From Davidsoniella eucalypti (taxonomy: Eukaryota; Ascomycota; Sordariomycetes; Microascales; Ceratocystidaceae), in assembly GCA_004009845.1 (NCBI GenBank), contig RMBW01000002.1, forward strand, positions 806,001-870,000: a stretch of 64,000 nt of DNA. Reading direction: 5' to 3'. The notes under the pieces were generated by a model, which was not told the DNA's origin, made no database searches, and worked only from the letters and a program-made list of their open reading frames with translations. A program made the translations under genes and the position numbers. Below are positions 35,079 through 45,037 of this stretch, one piece after another; the stretch's first letter is position 1; every line of letters starts with the position of its first letter.

Positions 35079-35695
35079 GAAAACAGAGGCGCTTTCTCGG
35101 CTCGCCACACGGACTATTAGACGCTGAGCTTACAGACGATGATAAGATGTGGACGATAGTATGGATAGCCTAGGGGTGAAATGGAAGAAGGGTTTTTTCA
35201 TAGGTTACATAATGATGGTTATACGAGACATGGGCTTTCATGCTGGTAATGGGGATTGGGAAACATACTTAGGTACCTTTTTGGTCTTTTATCTTGTTCA
35301 TCTTTTAAGATGCGGTTCACCGAGGACGGTCAGAATTGTTAGCTGATTTTTAGGGAGGGTTTGTATGAGCCACAAAGGAAGGCTCACAGTGCCCTTCAAG
35401 TATCGTGGTTATCAGCCCGGGTAAGCATGTTTGCCTCGGTCTTTAGATTTCTTCGGGCTAGCTTTCAGCCCAGTTCTTGTTTTATTAGCGCTTGCATTTG
35501 TTTTAGAGTCTTCTGTTATTCCGATGTTGTTATTGTTTTTAGGTCAACTTTTAATGAGATCATGCACAGGTTCTTTGAACAGATCTTCATACGTGGGGGT
35601 GTATTGCTTCATAAGCGACAATACATCGATAAATGGAATTAAAATTGAAAAATAAAGAAGCCATAGTACGAAAAGACTTCAGTAGGAAGAAAAGC
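35079..35695. other. Intergenic region between convergent genes
   Basis: 617 bp holding the 3' ends of the DUF726-like gene and Gta3. No further gene seen. Confidence 0.6.
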
Positions 35696-36298
35696 TTACT
35701 CGACGGCTTCATTGTTCCCATGTACAACAAAAAACTTGCTAGTCTTATGTTTAGCCATAGCAAGTTTATCCCAGTCTTCGGCCTTATTAACAGGTTGTTG
35801 GCGTTCGAAAGATGATGTACGACGGCGCATTCTCTTCAGATAACCATGTTTATATTCCCGATCCAACTCATCCTTCAGATGACTCAGCCCAATTTCCGCC
35901 TGTTTGACAGCATCCGTAGTCTCATCACGAATAGCGCTTAAAGGCTGTAAAGAGCGCGCGGAAGAAGCCGCCTGTACATCCTGGACGAACGCTAACTGAG
36001 AGTGCAAAACAGCTAACATATCCGCCTCTTCCTCGGGTGAAGCCGGTGGTGGGAGGGCCGATAGGCGCAAAAGATGGTGGAGTTTGGTCGGTGATACGAT
36101 AGTTTCGTTGGGTTGGTTGGCGGTGAATAGGGAGCTTCGGACAGACCAGGTTGGGCGGGAGAGGAGAGTTGATATAGGTGAGGATAAAGAAGAGGGTTTG
36201 GATGGCTGGTGGGTGGATGAGCTCGTTGTTATAAGCCTTTGTGAAATGAGACGGAGACGTAAATATGCTCTAGCTGGTGATAGAGAGAGGGGCGCCAT
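35696..36298 (-). CDS. Mitochondrial Glu-tRNA(Gln) amidotransferase subunit, GatC-like (Gta3)
   Basis: Single exon, 200 aa. The first ~45 residues are rich in Ser, Arg, Leu and Thr without acidic residues (RAYLRLRLISQRLITTSSST), as in a mitochondrial presequence. The core VSPTKLHHLLRLSALPPPAS followed by PEEEADMLAVLHSQLAFVQDV matches the GatC-type helical pair of the fungal Gta3 family. This subunit supports the transamidation that makes Gln-tRNA(Gln) in mitochondria. The C-terminal part (DELDREYKHGYLKRMRRRTS, KAEDWDKLAMAKHKTSKFFVV) also fits the fungal form. It converges with the DUF726-like gene. Confidence 0.78.
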   Translation of the reverse strand: MAPLSLSPARAYLRLRLISQRLITTSSSTHQPSKPSSLSSPISTLLSRPTWSVRSSLFTANQPNETIVSPTKLHHLLRLSALPPPASPEEEADMLAVLHSQLAFVQDVQAASSARSLQPLSAIRDETTDAVKQAEIGLSHLKDELDREYKHGYLKRMRRRTSSFERQQPVNKAEDWDKLAMAKHKTSKFFVVHGNNEAVE

Positions 36299-36689
36299 GG
36301 TTTGGAAGTGAACAGGAGAGGCCTAGTAATTTTAATTTTTCAAATTTTGATTTGTTTGGTAGTTAGTAAAGAATTAAAAGAAAAGAGATTGCTTCACTTG
36401 TAGTAAAAAAAAAAAAAAGAGCTTTAGATACGATAGGTATTTATGGTTGTGCAATTGAATTACGTTGTACGATTTGCTTCGATATTGTTTTTGAGGTAGC
36501 ACAAATTATTCCCAATATGTTTAGGGTTTAGTAGGGTTGATTGACAACAATGTGGGGTTAACAAGGTTTTATGGAAATCTGGACACTATATTGTTGTTGT
36601 TGGGGTGCAAGCAGATTCAAGGCGAATTTTCTTCGACTGACATGCCATGTTCAACCCATTTTTGGTGACCAGCCTACACGCAGGTTTGT
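36299..36689. other. Intergenic, Gta3 upstream region
   Basis: AT-rich with a poly-A run near 36404-36417. Probably holds the Gta3 promoter. Confidence 0.5.
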
Positions 36690-38040
36690 TAATTTGTTAA
36701 TAGCTTCTTGCTCTGTGGGTCAAAATGGAGCTCTGGGTATTTGATAGATCGGGTCCATCCAGCTCAGGTATATTTGACATTCATTAAAGGCCAGAGCAAT
36801 TATCACGAGCTCTTATTGGATGTGCCACACTGGATGAGGATGCCATGGACCTGGACACATTTATCAAATCTGGGTATGGGCATCACTGTATTGAGCTACA
36901 AGGTTCATGAATGAGGCTTGGTCGGCTGATTGAAACTCAATTGTTTCTCGAGGAACCGCATGCTTTACAACAAGTAATCAACTTCGTGAGTACCGAATTC
37001 CTGAGGCAGAACACCTGAAGCTAGCACAAGAAAGAGGCGTTAAGGGTGTGAATAGGATGATGTCGTGTGATCTTAGTGATTTAGGTAGACGTTAAATATA
37101 ATCAAATCAAATCAAAATCAAAAAGCCCATGGTTAAATCACATCTATTCACAAGCTACGGGAAGTACTGGAATTTCCAAGACAGCACCAGTTTGAGAACG
37201 AGGATAGCTATTCTTCATTCACACCATCAGAAAACTCGGTGTCAGGATCATCCTTAGCTTCAGGTTCAACAGACAAACAGCTATCTGATCACCTATCTAT
37301 CGATATGCCTATGTCAATGGAGAAATCACAGAACAGTTCTGGTCAGTCGTCAATCAACAAAAGTCAGTTTGCTAGTGAGGCTTCTTGGAATAGCAGGATC
37401 TACTACTGCCTTGTTGTTTCCTCTGCTGGTCGTCCCCTCAGCAGCTTCCAGGCGGTAAGGGATCTACCAGAAGCAATTCGGGATGTTATAAAAGCTCAGG
37501 TATCTCTACAAGACAGGCAAAATCATCCACCGGGATATCTCGTCAAACAACATTATCATTACAGATCCTACCACTGCAGATGGCTTCAGTGGTATGCTTA
37601 TCGAGCCAAGATACAGGATGGTGGAGCAAAACATAGGATAGGCACATTTGAATTTATGGCAATTGAGGTCCTGTTTGGAGTCGACCATACCTACCGCCAT
37701 GATCTAGAATATTTCTTCTATGTTTTGATTTGGATGTGTGCACACCAATCATATTACAATGGGGTTGGTACTACAGAACAGAAGAAAAAGACGAATTGTC
37801 TTCGTTTGTGGGGAGTTATAAGCATGCATAGAATTGCTAGGGTCAAGGTGGGAGATATGAGTAGAGTTGGACTCAGTGATATAATGAATGAGTTCCCATA
37901 GTCATTAAGTGAAGAGTTTATGCTTAACAATCAGATCAATCTTGTTTGGGGATACAGCATATCAAATACTTGGAAATCCTGACCAGCTCTACAGTCCCAT
38001 TCTAGAGGCCCACGATAGTACTATTAGAACCTTGAAATAG
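36690..38040 (+). pseudogene. FunK1-type protein kinase pseudogene
   Basis: Fragments of a fungal FunK1 kinase appear in order but in shifting frames. They include an N-terminal part (VFDRSGPSSSGIFDI, LDEDAMDLDTFIKSG), LREYRIPEAEHLKLAQERGV, and YYCLVVSSAGRPLSSFQAV. The catalytic loop KTGKIIHRDISSNNIIITDP with ADGFSGMLIE follows, then GTFEFMAIEVLFGVDHTYRH, DLEYFFYVLIWMCA and a C-terminal LGNPDQLYSPILEAHD. At least two frameshifts flank the catalytic loop (near 37490 and 37615), and stops occur before and after. The longest open piece (37239-37901) is therefore not a functional kinase. FunK1 genes are often expanded and decayed in fungi. Confidence 0.8.
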
Positions 38041-38556
38041 CACAACTGTTATCAATTGCTGAGAAGGCGGCTCTAGATGTATAGTTTACACATGGCTGAC
38101 ACCCAAACGTTGAAGCGTTTGCAAGTTGGCTGTTAATGCCCGACCTGTCAGGTTTGCTACTTGGCTACATGTGGTGCTAGAAGCAAATATTTGTTGGTCC
38201 CTATGTAGAGCAACGGCAACAATGCAAATGGTAACAATACTTCCTTGTATATCACTTAGACAGTTGTATATGCTAGTCTCATGGCCAGGTACATTCCCTC
38301 TACTCCTTTCTCTCCCAACGTTACACTCAAGCGTATATGTCGAGACTTTGACTCAAGAGCCAGAATCACCAAGCAGATAGATACTATATGTCATAAATTA
38401 TCAGGAACTTCCTCTCGTTTGCTTGTTTTTTGTAATCCCTATCTTGACTTGATTTGACTATATTTATCTGATTTGATTTGATTATATTATTTATCGTCTG
38501 CTTTCGCAGCAGAAACGAACAAGATATATAAGTAGACCTAACACCTCATTAGCAAG

Positions 38557-38569
38557 CGAGCAAGCATCC
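38557..38569 (+). repeat. Target-site duplication, left copy
   Basis: CGAGCAAGCATCC, repeated exactly at 39084-39096. The two copies bracket the inserted element. Confidence 0.75.
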
Positions 38570-39083
38570 AATCGCCCCCTTTTCGCCACACTCTCTCGCG
38601 ATCGCTGGTCTCCCGAGTCACTACACACTACAAAGCTCAGGGAGACACACTCATACTCGAAGGGCAACCTATTTTTGAAGGTTCCGGAAGCCCAACCCGC
38701 GGCGCGGGAGTCTTGTCGCTGTGCCTCTACCATCGCACCCGACTCGACTACGCCAATTTTTCTCTTCTCTCGACACTCGATCACCAGCCTCTTGGAGGCG
38801 CGTCGGATGGTGCGGTCACCTGATTACGTGGATGGTAGCCCCACTTAGGGCTTGGATGATGTGGGTCTTTTTTATGGGGAATGGTTTGAGGATGTTTCGA
38901 AGTTACAGGGGGTATCCATGAAGGCGTCCTATGGAGCCCGGGAGGGTAGTCCGGACCCGGACTAGGATACGGGTGGAAGTGGATAAGATATACCGGAGAC
39001 AGAAAAATCGGCACGACCGGACTCGAAAATCCACTCGTAATAGTTTAGGAAGAGAATAAATATAACAACAACAACAACAACAA
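38570..39083 (+). mobile_element. Short non-LTR retroposon (SINE-like or 5'-truncated LINE) inserted in a tRNA gene
   Basis: The 514-bp segment is bounded by 12-13-bp direct repeats and ends in an (ACA)n/(CAA)n tail (39065-39083). Tail plus target duplication is the signature of target-primed reverse transcription. No clear A box or B box is visible inside, and its open frames are short, so SINE versus truncated LINE is undecided. The insertion point lies within the acceptor stem of tRNA-Gly. Confidence 0.65.
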
Positions 39084-39090
39084 CGAGCAA

Positions 39091-39162
39091 GCATCCTTGG
39101 TCTAGCGGTTAGGATCTTCGCCTTCCAAGCGAAGGGCCCGGGTTCGACTCCCGGAGGTTGCA
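39091..39162 (+). tRNA. tRNA-Gly (anticodon UCC)
   Basis: 72 nt with no intron. The acceptor is GCATCCT paired with AGGTTGC, leaving one T-T mismatch at pair 4-69. The D arm is GTCT/GGAT. The anticodon stem TTCGC/GCGAA has loop CTTCCAA, giving anticodon TCC. The T arm is CCGGG-TTCGACT-CCCGG. The B box GGTTCGACTCC is intact. The first six bases come from the duplicated target of the retroposon upstream, so the mature sequence is unchanged while the natural 5' flank has been displaced. Confidence 0.88.
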
Positions 39163-40087
39163 GTGTATATCTCTTCTTTTTGAGAAAATCGATTGTTTCT
39201 GGTATGGGACAAATTCTGACGCTATATTTACATTGTAGTTCATGTATGAACAGAAGAAATAAATCGATGTTTTTTTTTTTGACTAGGGAAGTTTGAACAA
39301 GCATTGGCATTGTAAGGGTTCAAATGAAAATTATGTTTTTAGTGGATCCATCAGCCACCTTTCAACAAGTGTTTAAGTGTGGCTATACTAACTAATCCCC
39401 ACCTTACCTTAAAATGTGGCGTATATCAAGCGTCATGGGGGCTTTCGTTTCCCCAAATGAAACTAAAGAAAGCCAAACATGGTAGGGTAGGGTAGAAAAA
39501 GAGAGACCCTTGGTTGCCCTATATTTCTTTAAGCCAGGTACTTACTGACTGAACTGCTTGTGCAGATGCTTATTATCTCTCCTCGGTGATTAGGCCTTTG
39601 GGCTTTCTTAGACTTTGTGTCTTGAGAGAGAATAGTACAAATAGAAGAAGAATAAAAAGAACAGACGAATAGATAAAACGAACAGTTGCTCTCTGACAAT
39701 ACAAAAGCCTTGAAACAACGCTGAATCGAGTCCAGTTTTACGGCCTTGCCAAAATAAACTTGGTTTCCTTTTCTGCCTTCCTTGTTCTGGTTGCCTTTAT
39801 TGCGGCTCCAGGCAATTACAGCCCAGAATCCGAAGGAAGCTTTGGCAGCTACTATTTTCAAACGTCCTAGTACAAGCTTTGCGTACCTACCTATTTCCTT
39901 TCTGTTTCTTCTTCCCCAGAACTCGGTCAAGTACAACTCTTTCTTATTATTTTCTATTCTATCATCACCGACTCTCCATATTCCCGTGATACCCGTTTTG
40001 AGCCCTTTCCTTACTTGGCTCTGGCTTCTTCTTTTATTTTTGTTTAATTCGACTTTTCTTATCTCGTCCCTCTTTACACATACAAAT
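39163..40087. other. Intergenic region, SEC17 promoter and leader
   Basis: No gene seen. The last ~200 bp are pyrimidine-rich, as in other leaders of this window. Confidence 0.55.
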
Positions 40088-41405
40088 ATGAGTGATCCTC
40101 GTGCTCTTATGCAGAAGGTGAGCCTCCTCCCTCTCATCTCTCCCCGACGCCACTAATTTGAGCTAGTGGTCTTAATCTACCAGCAGCCCATCCTGAGGTG
40201 TCGCATAAGCGGCGGTGGCCTGATGCAAAATAAGAGAACCAACCGACGACGATGTGTACTAACCAATATCCCTCTTCGCTATAGGCAGAAAAGACCCTGG
40301 CTGGCGCTGGCGGTGGCTTCAACTTCTTTGGCGGGCGTGAAGAAAAGTACCAGAACGCCGTTGATCTATTTACCCAAGCCGGTAATAGCTTTCGCATGCA
40401 GAAACAGAGTACGTTCATGACCGCCCTTTCACTCCCCCCATCCCTTAGTCGTCGGCCCTCCCCGGGGGGGGACGCAGTCTCGTCCCGTATACTCTTACAA
40501 CAATCACTGTCGCTAACGCTTCACTGCCTCTTCTACCTGTAGATATCGATGCTGGCAAAGCACTAGAAGCGGCTGCCGATGTGCAGGAGCGTTACCTGAA
40601 AGACCCCGACGATGCCGCAAACACTAGACTCGACGCCTTCAAGGCTTACCGTAATGACGATCCGGCTGCTGCCATCCGCTGCGCAGACGCCGCTATTAAA
40701 CAGTACTGCACGCGCGGTAACTTCCGCCGCGCGGCTAGCCACAAGGAATCTGTCGCCGAGATCTACGACACTGGTCTGGGCGACCAGAAGTCAGCGCTCG
40801 AGGCATACGAGCAGGCTGCTAGCTGGTACGATGGCGACAATGCGCCTGCGTAAGTCACCCCTCGACGAGGACACGGACAGAGATGAAGAGAACGAGGGAC
40901 TTGAGGGTCGTTTCTTTTTCTGTTCGACAACTATGTAACGGAAACGAGAAGACTAACTTGCATATCTATATCCAGATTGGCCAATAAGCTATGGCTGAAG
41001 GTCGCCGAAATGGCAGCGCTGAGCGAAGACTACTACAAGGCCATCGACATCTTCGAGCGTGTGGCCCGTGCCTCCGTTGACAACAACCTGATGCGCTACT
41101 CCGTCAAAGACTACTTCTTCAAAGCCGGTATCTGCCATCTAGCCACCGGCGACTCGGTGGCGGCTCAGCGCGCACTGGACCAATATCTCGAAGTCGACCC
41201 GACGTTTGCGGCACAGCGCGAGAACCGCATTCTACAGGACTTGCTGGCAGCCGTCAAGACTGGCGATGCACAAAAGTTCACCAATGACCTATACATGTTC
41301 GATCAAGTCAGCAAGCTAGATAAGTGGAAGACGACACTGTTGGTGCGTGTGAAGAACGCGATCGCGGTGGCGCCGGTGGACCAGGATGACGATGAGTTTG
41401 CTTAG
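40088..41405 (+). CDS. SEC17: Vesicular-fusion protein SEC17 (alpha-SNAP)
   Basis: Adaptor that recruits the NSF/Sec18 ATPase to SNARE complexes for disassembly after membrane fusion. Four exons (40088-40117, 40285-40408, 40543-40849, 40976-41405), with introns of 167, 134 and 126 nt, all GT-AG, give 296 aa, close to the family's usual 292. Exon 1 encodes only MSDPRALMQK. Exon 2 carries the membrane-contact loop GGGFNFFGGREEKYQNAVDL. TPR-like helices follow (YCTRGNFRRAASHKESVAEI, SALEAYEQAASWY, YSVKDYFFKAGICHLATGD). The C-terminal end is VDQDDDEFA. All expected parts are present. Confidence 0.93.
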
Positions 41406-41891
41406 AAGAAGGGAAATAAGAGACACTCTAAGCCGGAAGTGAGTGTCTAGAATCCAACAGAGATCCGGGAATGTGTATGAATTGTCTTTATTGTTTTGGT
41501 TTTTTTTTTGTGTCGTCTTGCTTATCATCTTGCTTTTCATGCCCGCTTAGGTTCAACACTGGCCGTCATATATACAACAACAACTACACATGCATTATTA
41601 GTTGGTCTAAATAGACCTCATTTTCACATCTTTATATGTATGCATATATATAAACACCCAAGTTAACGTAATGTACAAATGCAACTATGATTTAGAAATG
41701 TAAGAAAACATGAAGGATACGAGGTGAGTCGTAGAGTATATTCCCCCTTCTAGATATACCTATGCCTCCTCTCGTCTTTTTGGTTGATCTATGTATGGTA
41801 TCTGCATCGTGGTCATTTTACCCACGTCCTCCTCTTTCTCACCTGGTTTCGTTTCACACCGAAAAAAAAAACATTACTAGTATACTTATAT
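41406..41891. other. Intergenic region between convergent genes
   Basis: AT-rich; holds the 3' ends of SEC17 and UTP7. No gene seen. Confidence 0.6.
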
Positions 41892-43660
41892 CTATTCTTT
41901 GCGAGCAAAGCGGGACAAAGCCGGGCCCAACTCAGACTGCGCCGTTTCCTTGCGTTTCTCGTTTTGGGCCTGTTGCTTTTTCCACAACTCTTCAACCTTT
42001 AGTTTCTTGTCGTCGATGATGTTCTTCTTGCGCTGCTTGCGCAGGTACTTCTTCATGGCTCCGTTACGACCACGCATGCGATTGCGCAGATCTTCTTCGA
42101 CGGCTTCGGTGCCCGTAGGGGCATCTAGATCCTTCTCCTTGCGCCGTTGCGCGTCGGATCGCTTGTCTAGTTTACCGATGAAGCTGGGATCTAGGGCAAT
42201 CATTTCGGGCTTGAGCTTGTTGAGTAGGTTCTTGACCTCGGTCTCTTGTCTCTGTTTGGTGGTTTCGTATGGGTTGGCCTCGAGTGCGTCGTAGTTGGCT
42301 TCGCCGGCGCCGGGAACGAGAATGGACGAGAAGCCGGCGTCGTGACCGATACCCAGAACATCTTCAAACGGACACCAGCGCACGCGCTCTGCCTTGTTGC
42401 CCTCTCCGCCCCATGACATGTACGGTGCCTGAGCCTTTTCAGAGGCCCAGAGGTCCTTCCAGATAGATGTGCTGGTACCCCACGAGACGGCGGTTAGGCC
42501 GGTGTCAGAAATGGAAAGCGAAGAACCGGGCTGTCGTGTAAAGTAGCTATGCACTTCGCGGAACATGCGCACATCCCACACAGCCATCTTGAGGTCTTGG
42601 CCGGTAGACACCATGTAGCGGCCGCTGCGGTCAATGGCCATGGAGCGTACAGGACCGCGGTGAGCGAGTAGCTTGACATGAGGCTGTTGTGAATTGGGTG
42701 ACCAGAGCGTCACGGTACCGTTTTGGTGGCCGACGTGTAATATGGCGTTCCATGGGTTCTGTGCGAGAGAGGTCGGGGTGCCGAGACGGGTGGGAAGTTC
42801 GGAGACGAGTTGACCGGTGGAAACATCCTGGTACTTGAGAAAGCCGTTGGAAGACTAGAAAGGGCCAATCAAAAGCAAGATTAGCAAATAAAGGACGACA
42901 ATAACTTTATGAGAGCTACACGATGGGGGGGGGGGGGGCTCACTAGAGACGCCAGTAGGAAGTGGTATGGCAGGAATTCGAGGTTGGTGACGTCCATGTG
43001 TTTCCGCAGGCAGTGTACTTCGACTCCGTTGACATCGTAGATGTACGTATACTTCTTCTGCGCTACGGCAAAGAGCTGGTTGTTGTGTAGCCACTTGACG
43101 TCGCGCACTGTCTCGCCCAGCTGGATCTCACAGCCCAACGTGCCCTCGCGCCAGTCCATTGTGGCTACATGACCTTTACGGCCACCCATGAGTAATTGCC
43201 GTCCATTGCGTGTGTAGTCGAAGACGTACGGGCCAAGCTGGTCCAGCTTCAACTCGAAGCGCTTGGTGGCGTTGGCGACACCTGAGCTGGCGGCAATATC
43301 ACTCTGGCGCACATTATATGTGTGTTCCAGCGCATTCTCGGGCTCCAAGAAGCCACCGGTGTTTTCGAGCAGGATTTCGGCATCCTTAGCCTTGATGGCC
43401 GCCGTCTTATACTTGTGTTCGAGGTTGGTTAGGTTGCGCTTCAGTTTCTTGTCCTTAATGCCGCGGACGTCGACCGTTTTGCCGTTGCCGTACTTGCGCT
43501 TGGCTTCGTGATTGCGCTGTAGTCGTAACCGTGCGCTCTTGGGCATCAGATCTGGAGAGGAGAGAGAAGTCGCTTTGGAATCGGCATTGCGGATAGCTAC
43601 GGCGCCGTGTAAGTGTGTCTTTGTCGTCGGGGCGGCGACAGCCGTGGTTGGGTCGGCCAT
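41892..43660 (-). CDS. UTP7: U3 snoRNP/SSU processome protein UTP7 (BING4-type WD repeat)
   Basis: Small-subunit processome component for early 18S rRNA processing in the nucleolus. Two exons, 43660-42944 and 42854-41892, with an 89-nt intron (GTGAGC...CTAG), give 559 aa. I use the ATG at 43660 (MADPTT) rather than the upstream in-frame ATG at 43804, whose extension is hydrophobic and not family-like. Features are a Lys/Arg-rich start, WD repeats (VFDYTRNGRQLLMGGRKGHV, RSMAIDRSGRYMVSTGQD, MAVWDVRMFREVHSY) and the BING4 C-terminal signature GHDAGFSSILVPGAGEANYD with ALEANPYETTKQRQE near residue 430. The tail is basic (KKYLRKQRKKN). The intron has a 14-base G/C run touching its donor. Confidence 0.92.
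42925..42938. repeat. G14 homopolymer at the UTP7 donor site
   Basis: Fourteen consecutive G on the plus strand (C on the coding strand), starting four bases after the intron's GT. Confidence 0.9.
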
Positions 43661-43973
43661 GACGAGACCAGGAAATATAGGTGATGATCGGCGAGAGAAC
43701 CCGGCTGCTGTTGGTCTAAAGCAGAATATATAGTATAGGCACAAATAGAAAACGAATGGATTAACAGCAGAAAAGATGGCGGCTTCTCTGCTTCTGTTTA
43801 GCAAAACTGACGATCCACCTAGGCGCTCAATTTCAATTAGCCAAAAATTTCCTGGCCAGGCAATCGACTTATCTTATCGCTTATCAAACCACGAAAAAAT
43901 TAAGTTTGCCCCACTAGGGAAAAAGACCCTAAAACTAATGCAAATGTAACCCTAAGGATGAAAAGGAAGTAAA

Positions 43974-43992
43974 TTTTTTTTTTTTTTTTTTT
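43974..43992. repeat. T19 homopolymer upstream of UTP7
   Basis: Run of nineteen T in the otherwise gene-free stretch 43661-44060, which probably includes the UTP7 promoter. Confidence 0.9.
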
Positions 43993-44191
43993 ATTTATCG
44001 TTTTACGTCTTTATGTGGATCACGTGGATCCGACCCTAGTGGATCGTTAGACGTCGAGAAACCCTAATGGTCCTCGAAGATCCCCCCATAGTGGAGGTCC
44101 GAACTAAAACTAAAAAAGCAAAACAGAAAACACAGAAAGCAAAAACAAATTTCGCATGGTGGAAGCAGTGGAGAAGACAAGCAGCGCTAAC

Positions 44192-44470
44192 CTGGCTAAA
44201 CTTGTTTCTTCACTGTCCACCTAGCAGGTTGTTTGAGACACAAAGGAAAAGACCAGAGTGCTCAGGGTGCGAGGGAGATGCTCAAGGAGACAACTATCGC
44301 GAGGTCGGTGTCGGGGGATCGGGAGGAGGTCAAGCAGCATTAAGCTAAACTTTCTTCACAGCCGTCCCCCTGGTGGGTTGTTAGAAAACACAGAGGAAAC
44401 CCAAAGTGTTTTCATTGTGAGGGAGCGACTCAAGGAGAAGCTATCACAATTTGTTTTGGCATGATCCAAT
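44192..44470 (+). repeat. Degenerate tandem repeat with CxxC motifs
   Basis: Two diverged ~120-bp units (about 44192-44300 and 44343-44455) share wording such as GCTAAACTT, TTCTTCAC and CTCAAGGAGA. In one frame each encodes a similar peptide: PECSGCEGDAQGDNY and PKCFHCEGATQGEAIT. This hints at duplicated zinc-knuckle-like segments of a dead transposon protein. Stops flank both, so no gene is called. Confidence 0.35.
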
Positions 44471-44627
44471 GAAGTGCAAAGCACAACAAAAGAAGAGCCG
44501 GGAATGTCGGGCAACTGGAAGTAAGAGATATATTGGAAATGACATATGCGGCGTCAACCCCAACACCACATCTGAATGCTAGGACAACCTAACAGAACGA
44601 TTCGTGGATAGGACGCCCCAACTGCGG

Positions 44628-45037
44628 GTAAAATTAGGCTATGATTTGAATTTGTTCTTTACCTACATCGCATTTTTAACCACCAACAACATTACAAATA
44701 TCAAAGTGTGTACATATTAACAAATAACTTCTCCAAAACCTTACCTATATCAATTATACATCTTTATCACTCCCCCTAGCAAAACAGAAAACAAGCGCTT
44801 TATCTCCGCGAAAGGAACAGAAACGCATTAAATATGTCTGCTCAAAGACAACTCAACCCCCCATCCACGGCATCCCACGGCTCGCGAACGCAAACCATCA
44901 CGGGAACATCGACGAGGGAAGATCCCGGATCCTCTTCATCCGGCCAAACTGCCGCAGGTCCATCATCTTCATTGTCCTTATTCGGACCTGCATCTACGGC
45001 TGCCCCGGCGATCCCCATAGTGGAGTTCATGACGTAA
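44628..45037 (+). pseudogene. Truncated YPI1 copy fused to the 4-kb unit
   Basis: Promoter and first 60 codons of YPI1 (ATG 44834) match 19778-19392 with about 4% substitutions over the coding part (seven differences counted). At codon 60 (ATC, 45011-45013) homology ends and the terminus of copy B begins. The frame then runs seven more codons (PIVEFMT) to a stop, giving 67 aa. The phosphatase-binding core and tail are absent, so no inhibitor function is expected. Confidence 0.9.

Noticed and set aside
37094..38488. 20-bp inverted AATATAATCAAATCAAATCA flanking part of the FunK1 relic
   Set aside because: Low-complexity CAAAT wording; the kinase remains extend beyond the left copy, so it is not an element boundary.
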